Of a stretch of 5,921 nucleotides of DNA, positions 1 to 5,103 are shown piece by piece. Origin of the DNA: Alphaproteobacteria bacterium (GTDB lineage Bacteria > Pseudomonadota > Alphaproteobacteria > JAJTHO01); NCBI GenBank assembly GCA_021297975.1, contig JAJTHO010000170.1:1-5921 (forward strand), written 5' to 3'. A model generated the notes under the pieces. The model saw only the letters and a list, made by a program, of their open reading frames with translations. It was not told the origin of the DNA and searched no databases. Positions within the stretch are counted from its first letter, which is position 1, and each line of letters begins with the position of its first letter. Both the position numbers and the translations under genes were made by a program.

Positions 1-882
1 AGTTTTATCATGCCGTCGTCGTTCTCCCTTGTGCCGCAGGTTGTGCCGCGCAGCGAGATGCCCGCCTCGTCCGCGTGGCTGAGTAGCGGTTTTCAAATGG
101 CAACGATTATGGGCCCGGCGGTGGCGGGCTTGCTGTATGCGGCATCGGGGGCGGCGGTTGCGTGGCTGATGCCGGTGGGGCTGACGGCGACGGCTTTGCT
201 GTCGCTGCTGCTGCTCAGCCCTGCCCCGCGCCGTTATCAAAGCGAGCAGCGCGGCGAGCCAGCGATTGAGAGCATCAAGGCGGGCTGGCGGTTTTTATGG
301 CATCATCCGGTACTGCTGTCGATTATGGCGCTGGATATGTTTGCGGTGCTCTTTGGCGGGGCGGTTGCGATGCTGCCTGCGTATGCGGATCAGGTGTTGC
401 AGACGGATGCAAGCGGCCTGGGGCTGCTGCGCGCCGCACCGGCTGTGGGGGCGATTATCACGGCGCTGGCGCTTGCGCTCCTGCCGATGCGGACGATTCG
501 GGGCACAACGCTGATGCTGGTTATTACCGGGTTTGGTCTGTGTATGATTGGCTTTGGCTTATCGACGGTGTTTTGGCTCTCGGCGTTGCTTCTTTTAGTG
601 GGCGGCGCATTTGACAGCGTGAGCATGGTTATCCGCAGCACGGTGTTTCAATTGCTCACCCCCGCCGCCATGCGCGGGCGCGTATCGGCGGTGAACAGCA
701 TGTTTATTATTTCCAGCAACGAGATTGGCGCGTTTTATTCAGGGGTTATGGCGCGATTTTTAGGGCTGGTTCCTGGCATTATTGTGGGCGGCGTTGGCAC
801 GCTGGTGGTTGTGGCCATTGCCGCGCTGCGCGCGCCGAATCTGCGGCGGATGAAGATTGAAACGCGGGATATTACGCCCTGA
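1..882 (+). CDS. MFS transporter, C-terminal part (5' end outside window)
   Basis: This is the C-terminal two thirds of a major facilitator superfamily exporter, an inner-membrane permease. The reading frame is open from base 1 (Ser-Phe-Ile before the first Met at 10), so that Met is probably internal and the real start lies upstream. Numbering from that Met, hydrophobic segments lie at about 30-69, 99-126, 138-160, 166-184, 187-206 and 240-273. The stretch around residues 13-43 (VPRSEMPASSAWLSSGFQMA, then a GPAVAGLLYA segment) and the LTPAAMRGRVSAVNSMF segment (216-232) are characteristic of the MFS_3/EntS-like group of drug or siderophore exporters, in which the 'MRGRV' loop recurs. The substrate cannot be read from this fragment. 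The protein ends with a charged cytoplasmic tail (RRMKIETRDITP) and a TGA stop at 880-882. The gene converges on serS, with the palindromic element between them. Confidence 0.88.
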   Translation, partial: SFIMPSSFSLVPQVVPRSEMPASSAWLSSGFQMATIMGPAVAGLLYAASGAAVAWLMPVGLTATALLSLLLLSPAPRRYQSEQRGEPAIESIKAGWRFLWHHPVLLSIMALDMFAVLFGGAVAMLPAYADQVLQTDASGLGLLRAAPAVGAIITALALALLPMRTIRGTTLMLVITGFGLCMIGFGLSTVFWLSALLLLVGGAFDSVSMVIRSTVFQLLTPAAMRGRVSAVNSMFIISSNEIGAFYSGVMARFLGLVPGIIVGGVGTLVVVAIAALRAPNLRRMKIETRDITP

Positions 883-898
883 AAGCCTTGCGGGTAGA

Positions 899-1007
899 AC
901 GTCATCCCGAGCAGAAAAACCAGCGGTTTTTCGTTGTCGAGGGATCTCCCCATGTTTACTGGAGATCCCTCCACGCGGCAACTGCGTTGCCTTGGTCGGG
1001 ATGACGT
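899..1007. repeat. Palindromic intergenic element with three internal hairpins (REP/MITE-like)
   Basis: A perfect 12-base inverted repeat closes the element: ACGTCATCCCGA at 899-910 and TCGGGATGACGT at 996-1007. Inside are three further hairpins in a row. The first is GAAAAACC/GGTTTTTC at 914-921/925-932 with loop AGC. The second is GAGGGATCTCC/GGAGATCCCTC at 939-949/961-971 with an 11-base loop. The third is GGCAAC/GTTGCC at 977-982/986-991 with loop TGC. The whole would fold into a cloverleaf-like shape on either strand. The 'GTCATCCCGA...GAGGGATCTCC' wording resembles dispersed palindromic repeats found between genes in many alphaproteobacterial genomes. I cannot assign a named family or show copy number from one window. 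It lies between two convergent genes, a usual place for such repeats. Confidence 0.75.
914..932. terminator. Candidate bidirectional terminator hairpin between MFS gene and serS
   Basis: An 8-bp perfect stem (GAAAAACC / GGTTTTTC) with a 3-base loop lies 32 bases after the MFS stop. The U-rich part is in the 3' arm of the stem (GGUUUUUC, then GUUGU) rather than a clean run after it. It has the same form on the minus strand, where it would lie about 85 bases past the serS stop. Placement between convergent genes supports a terminating role, but it is also part of the larger palindromic element, so termination may be incidental. Confidence 0.4.
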
Positions 1008-1017
1008 CCCACTAGTA

Positions 1018-2298
1018 TTACACCCTGATAAGGTCAAAGCCGGTATAAGGCTGCAATACTTCCGGGATGCTGATGCTGCCATCATCATTTTGATAATTTT
1101 CCATCACGGCAACGAGCGTGCGCCCCACCGCAAGGCCAGAGCCATTGATCGTGTGCAGCATTTGCGGATGCTTATCATCCTTACCCTTATAGCGCGCCTT
1201 CATGCGGCGGGCTTGGAAGGTGTCAAAATGCGAGACGCTGGAGATTTCGCGGTAGGTATTTTGCGACGGCAACCAGACCTCTAAATCCACCGTGCGGCTG
1301 GCGGAAAAGCCAATATCCCCGGCACACAACGCCACGCTGCGATACGGTAAATCGAGGCGTTGCAGGATGGTTTCAGCGGCGTTCAGGACGCGTGCGTATT
1401 CCGCCTCGGCCTGTTCGGGTGTGCAGACGGTGACGAGCTCAACTTTAAAAAACTGATGCTGGCGTATCATCCCGGCGGTATCGCGCCCCGCCGCACCGGC
1501 CTCGGCGCGAAAACAGGCGCTGAGCGCGCAATGCCTTGCGGGGAACTGCGCCGCATCATGCACCGCATCGGCATATAGATTCGTCAGCGGCACTTCGGCG
1601 GTGGGGATTAGCCAATAGCCGCCATCCACCGCAAACTGATCCTCACGGAATTTCGGCAACTGCCCCGTGCCCATCATCGCCGCATCGCGCACCAGCAGCG
1701 GCACGGATGTTTCCGAAAAGCCAAACTCAGCCGTGTGAATATCCAGCATAAACTGCCCCAGCGCCCGTTCCAGCCGCGCCAGCGCGCCTTTCAGCACGAC
1801 AAACCGCGCCCCGGACAGCTTTGCCGCACCACTAAAATCCATCAGCCCCAGCGCCTCACCCAGCGCATCGTGGCTTTTGACCGGAAAGCCAAACCAGCGG
1901 GGAAGGCCGACTTTGGCAAGCTCGACGTTATACGACTCATTCGCCCCTTCCGGCGTTTGCGGCGCGGGTGCAGGCAGATTCGGCAGGCTGGACAGCACGT
2001 GGTCGAGCTGCTGGGCGATTTCGGCTTCCTGCGCCTCAAGCTGGGGCATTTCGGTTTTTAGCGCGGACACCTCAGCGGTTAAGCGGTCTGCATCCGCCGT
2101 GTCCCCGGCCTTTCGCGCCGCACCAATCGCGCCGGATAGCTTATTGCGCAGTGCCTGTTTTTCCTGAATGTGCGTTTGCAGAGAGCGGCGCTTTTCATCC
2201 AGCGCCAGGATTTCAGCGGCGTATTTCGGCAGCCCCCGGCGGGTTAAGCCAGCATCAAAGGCATCGGGGTAATCGCGGATGAATTTTAAATCGTGCAT
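1018..2298 (-). CDS. serS: Serine--tRNA ligase (SerRS)
   Basis: Cytoplasmic class II aminoacyl-tRNA synthetase that charges tRNA-Ser, and tRNA-Sec where present, with serine through a seryl-adenylate. The length of 426 residues is normal for bacterial SerRS. The N-terminal region (about 30-103) is rich in charged heptads and matches the long antiparallel coiled-coil arm that binds the tRNA variable arm. Motif 1 is around 163-185 (GARFVVLKGALARLERAL). The serine-binding TAE is at 233-235 within TAEVPLTN. Motif 2 is at about 263-289, including CFRAEAGAAGRDT and HQFFKVELV. Motif 3 is at 385-403 (NGSGLAVGRTLVAVMENYQ). The segment before motif 3 reads REISSVSHFDTFQARR (350-365), where many relatives have a Cys/Asn-containing version (EISSCSN-like); this looks like lineage variation. 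The start at 2298 gives the family-typical MHDLKFIRDYPDAF opening, although no Shine-Dalgarno sequence precedes it. It lies downstream of the kinase-like gene on the same strand. Confidence 0.98.
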   Translation of the reverse strand: MHDLKFIRDYPDAFDAGLTRRGLPKYAAEILALDEKRRSLQTHIQEKQALRNKLSGAIGAARKAGDTADADRLTAEVSALKTEMPQLEAQEAEIAQQLDHVLSSLPNLPAPAPQTPEGANESYNVELAKVGLPRWFGFPVKSHDALGEALGLMDFSGAAKLSGARFVVLKGALARLERALGQFMLDIHTAEFGFSETSVPLLVRDAAMMGTGQLPKFREDQFAVDGGYWLIPTAEVPLTNLYADAVHDAAQFPARHCALSACFRAEAGAAGRDTAGMIRQHQFFKVELVTVCTPEQAEAEYARVLNAAETILQRLDLPYRSVALCAGDIGFSASRTVDLEVWLPSQNTYREISSVSHFDTFQARRMKARYKGKDDKHPQMLHTINGSGLAVGRTLVAVMENYQNDDGSISIPEVLQPYTGFDLIRV

Positions 2299-2301
2299 GG
2301 G

Positions 2302-2332
2302 ATTATTGGGGGGGCATGGCGGAAAAGGTCAA
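2302..2332 (-). promoter_or_regulatory. Possible serS promoter with a C-run in the spacer
   Basis: On the minus strand TTGACC (2327-2332) matches the -35 consensus at 5 of 6 positions, and AATAAT (2302-2307) matches the -10 consensus at 5 of 6. The spacer is 19 bases, longer than ideal, and ends in a run of seven C (2308-2314). The -10 box would sit only three bases before the serS ATG, closer than a normal leader or even a standard leaderless start would allow. The stretch also lacks a purine-rich ribosome binding site. This is a tentative call; serS may instead be read from upstream. Confidence 0.25.
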
Positions 2333-2365
2333 TAAAAATTGCGTACGTAACATGCATATGAAATA

Positions 2366-3040
2366 TTACTTACTTTTTGATCTCTCCATAAGATCTTTAA
2401 GATCTTGAATCCAATTTAAATTTTCAGAACTATTCAATTGCAGATACGTTCGGTCGAAAAGTGCTAATTTTCCGTCTGGCCATCTTCCAACTCCACTCGT
2501 CGTTAGATCATTATCTCGCAACTTACGATCCGCCAAGGCTTGCCGAAAAGAATCGAAATCCTTGATGTCTTGGGTATTTTCTGGGTCTAGTGGCCGCAGA
2601 TATGGTTGTATTTCAATATAGAATCCACGCTTTTCTGCATCAAAATATTCCATTCGATGCGTTGGCTCTACTACGAGATCACAGGCTCGAACCAAAACTG
2701 AGCTGCTATTTTGTTCACAAAAAGGATCTTGATCTCTTGTATTGATAATTTTTAAAACATGGCCGCCACGAGGATCTGGCAGACTGCTGTGATGAAATAC
2801 TATGGCAAATGCGCCGTAAGAATGAATCTTTAAATTATCATGAAAGCCCCATTGCTTAACCTGATCAATCATTTCATTGAGCAGCGGCGAACACTTTAAA
2901 AATCTGTAGTTATTAACTACGTTTCTTTGACGGACAATATGCCTACCATGGTCTTCAAAACTAGAATTGTACGGAAGGGAAACTTTTTTGAGCAGTTCTT
3001 GTAAAAAAATTTCCTGTTCGAAAAATTCTGTAAAATTCAT
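2366..3040 (-). CDS. Uncharacterised protein with a kinase-like (possibly degenerate) pattern
   Basis: I do not recognise this 224-residue protein as a named family. The order of its motifs suggests a small protein-kinase/aminoglycoside-phosphotransferase-type fold. A Gly-containing beta hairpin (SYGAFAIVF, 74-82) is followed by VLKI (95-98) with a candidate ATP-site lysine K97. A hinge-like hydrophobic strand follows (FYIEIQPYL, 140-148), then a loop DLTTSGVGRWPDGKLALFD (178-196). The last piece resembles the 'DLHPGNxGR..DG+L.L.D' pattern of kinase-like proteins, with D178 at the catalytic-base position and D196 at the metal-binding (DFG-type) position. The usual Asn five residues after the base is Gly (G183) here, so it could be a pseudokinase. 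No signal peptide or membrane segment is visible. The ATG at 3038-3040 directly follows the icd stop, and AAAGGCGG inside the icd end (3049-3056) can serve as ribosome binding site. Base composition is near 40% GC or lower in the stretches I counted, below both neighbours, suggesting acquisition. That a protein is made is fairly certain; the fold is an inference. Confidence 0.8.
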   Translation of the reverse strand: MNFTEFFEQEIFLQELLKKVSLPYNSSFEDHGRHIVRQRNVVNNYRFLKCSPLLNEMIDQVKQWGFHDNLKIHSYGAFAIVFHHSSLPDPRGGHVLKIINTRDQDPFCEQNSSSVLVRACDLVVEPTHRMEYFDAEKRGFYIEIQPYLRPLDPENTQDIKDFDSFRQALADRKLRDNDLTTSGVGRWPDGKLALFDRTYLQLNSSENLNWIQDLKDLMERSKSK

Positions 3041-4255
3041 TTACAACGCCGCCTTTAGCCCCGCCTCAACCGAATTCAGGAATTCTTCTGTTGTTTGATA
3101 CGGCGCATCGGGGCTGATGAGAATCGCTAAATCCTTGGTCATCTTGCCGCTCTCCACGGTATCAATACAGACTTTTTCCAGCGTTTCAGCAAAGCGTTGC
3201 AATTCTGGCGTGCCGTCCATCTTGCCGCGATGCCACAGACCGCGTGTCCAGGCGAAAATCGAGGCAATGGGGTTTGTTGAGGTTGGCTTGCCTTGCTGGT
3301 GCATCCGGTAATGACGCGTCACGGTGCCGTGGGCGGCTTCGGCTTCGATGGTGTTACCGTCTGGTGTTAAGAGCACAGACGTCATCAGCCCTAAGGAGCC
3401 AAACCCTTGCGCGACGCTATCCGATTGCACATCGCCGTCGTAGTTTTTACATGCCCAGACAAAGTTACCGTCCCATTTAAGGGCACTGGCCACCATGTCA
3501 TCAATCAGGCGGTGTTCGTAGGTGACACCAGCGTCCTTATAAAGATCGATAAATTCCGCTTCATAAATTTCCTGAAACAGATCCTTAAAGCGGCCATCGT
3601 ATTTTTTCAAAATGGTGTTTTTGGTGGACAAATACACCGGCCATTTGCGTTGCAAACCATAGTTCAAGCACGCGCGCGCAAAGCCGCGAATGGATTCATC
3701 CACGTTGTACATCGCGAGCGCGACGCCCGAACCGGGAAAATCATAGACATGATAATGAACGGCTTGCTGGGATTTGTCTTCAGGGGTGAAGGTAATCGTC
3801 AGCTTGCCTGCGCCCGGCACACGGAAATCCGTGGCGCGGTATTGATCGCCAAACGCATGACGGCCAATCGCAATCGGGTTTGTCCAGCCCGGCACAAGGC
3901 GCGGGACGTTTTTGCAAATAATCGGCTCACGAAACACCGTGCCGCCTAAAATATTCCGAATCGTGCCGTTTGGCGATTTCCACATTTCTTTCAGGTGGAA
4001 TTCTTTCACCCGCGCTTCATCGGGGGTAATCGTGGCGCACTTAATACCCACGCCGTATTTTTTGATAGCCTTTGCCGCATCAACCGTTATCTGGTCGTTT
4101 GTTGCATCGCGGCTTTCCATGCTGAGATCATAGTATTTAATGTCAATGTCCAAGTAGGGCAGAATCAGCTTGTCTTTGATAAGCTGCCAGATAATGCGGG
4201 TCATTTCATCGCCGTCGAGATCGACTACCGGGTTTTTTACTTTAATCTTGGCCAT
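3041..4255 (-). CDS. icd: NADP-dependent isocitrate dehydrogenase, eukaryote-like type
   Basis: Cytoplasmic TCA-cycle enzyme that oxidatively decarboxylates isocitrate to 2-oxoglutarate while making NADPH; it acts as a homodimer. The 404-residue protein belongs to the subfamily shared by alphaproteobacteria and the eukaryotic cytosolic and mitochondrial enzymes. From memory of human IDH1, residue numbers coincide through the active site. Isocitrate contacts are S94 and R100 (KSPNGTIR), R109 and R132 (GRHAFGDQYR, with Y139), plus K212 in STKNTILKKYDGRF. Metal ligands are D252, D275 and D279 (IDDMV and NYDGDVQSD). The NADP site is HGTVTRH at 309-315. The start at 4255 gives the expected MAKIKVKNPVVDLDGDEMTR opening and is preceded by AAGGA with a 9-base spacer. 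Nothing catalytic is missing. It is divergent from brnT and immediately followed by the kinase-like gene with no gap. Confidence 0.98.
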   Translation of the reverse strand: MAKIKVKNPVVDLDGDEMTRIIWQLIKDKLILPYLDIDIKYYDLSMESRDATNDQITVDAAKAIKKYGVGIKCATITPDEARVKEFHLKEMWKSPNGTIRNILGGTVFREPIICKNVPRLVPGWTNPIAIGRHAFGDQYRATDFRVPGAGKLTITFTPEDKSQQAVHYHVYDFPGSGVALAMYNVDESIRGFARACLNYGLQRKWPVYLSTKNTILKKYDGRFKDLFQEIYEAEFIDLYKDAGVTYEHRLIDDMVASALKWDGNFVWACKNYDGDVQSDSVAQGFGSLGLMTSVLLTPDGNTIEAEAAHGTVTRHYRMHQQGKPTSTNPIASIFAWTRGLWHRGKMDGTPELQRFAETLEKVCIDTVESGKMTKDLAILISPDAPYQTTEEFLNSVEAGLKAAL

Positions 4256-4263
4256 GTGTGTGC

Positions 4264-4268
4264 GTCCT
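4264..4268 (-). promoter_or_regulatory. Ribosome binding site of icd
   Basis: AAGGA on the minus strand (TCCTT on the plus strand) stands nine bases before the icd ATG. It supports the start at 4255 and contrasts with serS, which has no such site. Confidence 0.6.
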
Positions 4269-4297
4269 TAAGCTAACCGCCGCACCATAACGGGGGG

Positions 4298-4303
4298 ATT
4301 GTA
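4298..4303 (-). promoter_or_regulatory. Candidate -10 box of the icd promoter
   Basis: TACAAT on the minus strand matches the TATAAT consensus at 5 of 6 positions and lies in the AT-rich part of the icd-brnT intergenic region, predicting a leader of roughly 35 bases. No good -35 is found at 16-18 bases; the nearest resemblance, TTGCAG, is about 20 bases away. The box is followed by a run of six C (plus-strand G, 4292-4297). Confidence 0.3.
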
Positions 4304-4327
4304 AAAGAAAAGTGAAAATAAAACTGC

Positions 4328-4367
4328 AACAGCATTAACAGCTGTAATAAAGATAGATACCGTAATA
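4328..4367 (+). promoter_or_regulatory. Candidate operator/promoter region of the brnT-brnA operon
   Basis: A perfect 8-base palindrome ACAGCTGT (4338-4345) lies about 40 bases before the brnT start. Around it are short direct repeats: AACAGC at 4328-4333 and 4337-4342, and GTAATA at 4344-4349 and 4362-4367. BrnA-type antitoxins with a ribbon-helix-helix domain commonly repress their own operon by binding short palindromes or repeats near the promoter, so this is the best candidate binding site. The -10 region is probably within the AT-rich TAATAAAGATAGAT stretch (4346-4359), but no convincing -35/-10 pair stands out. Confidence 0.35.
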
Positions 4368-4385
4368 GCAGGATGGATCAGCACG

Positions 4386-4682
4386 ATGTTCGAGTTTGAT
4401 GAGCAAAAAAGCCGCACAAATAAAGAAAAACACGGCATCGATTTTAAACAGGCTCAAGCTTTATGGGACGATGCAGACCTGTTACAGGTCGATGCTAAGG
4501 CGTCAACCATCGCGCTGGATGGAAAGCTGCTTATCGAAAAACGCTATGGGGTTGTGGGCGAAATCGACGGCAAATGCTGGACTGCGGTGTTTACACAACG
4601 CGGCGGTTATGTTAGACTAATTTCTGTCAGAAGGGCGCGCAGCAATGAGCAAGAAAAGTACTCCTGCAACAAAAAATCCTAA
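4386..4682 (+). CDS. brnT: BrnT-type toxin (DUF497 ribonuclease)
   Basis: Toxin of a type II toxin-antitoxin pair; BrnT proteins are small RelE-like ribonucleases that stop growth by cleaving RNA and are neutralised by BrnA. The 98-residue length fits the family. Family marks are the N-terminal FEFDEQKSRTNKEKHGIDF (2-20, compare the usual 'FEWDxxKxxxNxxKHGVxF'), ALWDDADLL (25-33), a central strand region RYGVVGEIDGK (53-63) and the C-terminal strand VRLISVRRARSNEQEKY (76-92), matching the family's 'IRIISARRATxxExxxY'. The basic and acidic positions typical of the fold are present, so the toxin looks intact. The ATG at 4386 is preceded by AGGA (4370-4373) with a rather long 12-base spacer, suggesting modest translation. 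The gene overlaps brnA by 38 bases and is divergent from icd. Confidence 0.9.
   Translation: MFEFDEQKSRTNKEKHGIDFKQAQALWDDADLLQVDAKASTIALDGKLLIEKRYGVVGEIDGKCWTAVFTQRGGYVRLISVRRARSNEQEKYSCNKKS
4629..4635 (+). promoter_or_regulatory. Ribosome binding site of brnA inside brnT
   Basis: AGAAGGG lies inside the end of brnT, nine bases before the brnA ATG at 4645. It is a better site than the one in front of brnT. It fixes the brnA start and would favour excess antitoxin over toxin. Confidence 0.6.
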
Positions 4683-5103
4683 AAAAATCACTGTTGAGCA
4701 GTTTGATGCTCTTTTCGATAGCGGCAGTGATGATATTGATGCGCATCTCGATTGGGATAATGCCCGCCCTTGGCGCGAGGCGTTTCGTGAAGAATCCCCG
4801 GGCAAGCGTTTTGTGGGTTTAAGCCTGCCTGAGTGGCTCTATGCGGAATTGGAAAAAAATGCAGCCGGGTTTGGCCTTACAGCTGACCAATATATAGCAG
4901 GATTTGTCGCGCATAATGCGGGTCAGTTGGCGCATGCCGGGTTGCCACCTGATCCGACTGCCCTTCTTACAATCTCTTCGTCTCGTCTTTCTAACCCCAA
5001 CACTCCATTTGGTTCCTCTAGCCCGAGTAGCACCGCCAACCCTACATCCACTTCGTCTCGGGCGCGTAAATCGGCAAAGGCGCGGCCTTTATCGCCGGAA
5101 TAA
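4645..5103 (+). CDS. brnA: BrnA-type antitoxin with an unusual Ser/Thr-rich C-terminal tail
   Basis: Antitoxin partner of the upstream BrnT. It should bind and block the toxin and, through a ribbon-helix-helix domain, repress the operon. The N-terminal part (15-42) carries the family-like segment ITVEQFDALFDSGSDDIDAH followed by LDWDNARPW. The strand KRFVGLSLPEW (54-64) and two helices to about residue 91 fit a ribbon-helix-helix domain. From about 98 to 152 the protein is unlike usual BrnA (about 90-100 residues): it is rich in Ser, Thr, Pro and Asn (ISSSRLSNPNTPFGSSSPSS, 110-129) and ends basic (SSRARKSAKAR). The last 62 bases are antisense to the end of the LOG gene. The tail could be a read-through after loss of an earlier stop, or a real disordered extension. 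The start overlaps brnT by 38 bases. Assignment as antitoxin is firm from position and the N-terminal motif; the exact subfamily is less so. Confidence 0.82.
   Translation: MSKKSTPATKNPKKITVEQFDALFDSGSDDIDAHLDWDNARPWREAFREESPGKRFVGLSLPEWLYAELEKNAAGFGLTADQYIAGFVAHNAGQLAHAGLPPDPTALLTISSSRLSNPNTPFGSSSPSSTANPTSTSSRARKSAKARPLSPE
4966..5060. repeat. Imperfect 20-base direct repeat at the brnA/LOG junction
   Basis: The segment at 4966-4985 and the one at 5041-5060 share 16 of 20 bases, including a perfect 10-base core CTTCGTCTCG (4976-4985 and 5051-5060). The copies are 75 bases apart start to start, exactly 25 codons. The second copy encodes the last codons and stop of the LOG gene on the minus strand; the first lies in the brnA tail. 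It could be the trace of a small duplication, but chance cannot be excluded for so short a match. Confidence 0.35.

Noticed and set aside
899..1007. tRNA gene suggested by the cloverleaf-like fold
   Set aside because: The closing stem is 12 base pairs rather than 7, the third arm has a 3-base loop instead of a 7-base T-loop with GTTCRA, and there is no anticodon-like arm.
735..1088. 117-residue minus-strand frame across the MFS end and the palindromic element
   Set aside because: It overlaps coding sequence of both neighbours and the repeat; its composition is that of an out-of-frame shadow.
934..1284. 116-residue plus-strand frame starting in the palindromic element
   Set aside because: It runs through the inverted repeat and then antisense to conserved serS motif 3; no ribosome binding site or family resemblance.
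1968..2282. Plus-strand frames opposite the SerRS coiled-coil arm
   Set aside because: They are antisense shadows in GC-rich coding sequence with no start signal or family match.
2333..2362. Hairpin terminator after the kinase-like gene around TTACGTACGCAA
   Set aside because: The palindrome has no room for a loop and carries a mismatch; the following T-run alone is not enough.
2390..2406. Terminator or repeat from the doubled AAGATCTT
   Set aside because: It lies within codons for the DLKDL segment near the end of the kinase-like gene, and no T-run follows on the minus strand.
3407..3949. 180-residue open frame on the plus strand inside icd
   Set aside because: It is antisense to the highly conserved icd coding sequence, resembles no family I know, and arises from the third-position bias of icd.
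4396..4620. 74-residue frame overlapping brnT in another phase
   Set aside because: The brnT frame has clear family motifs; this one has none and lacks a ribosome binding site.
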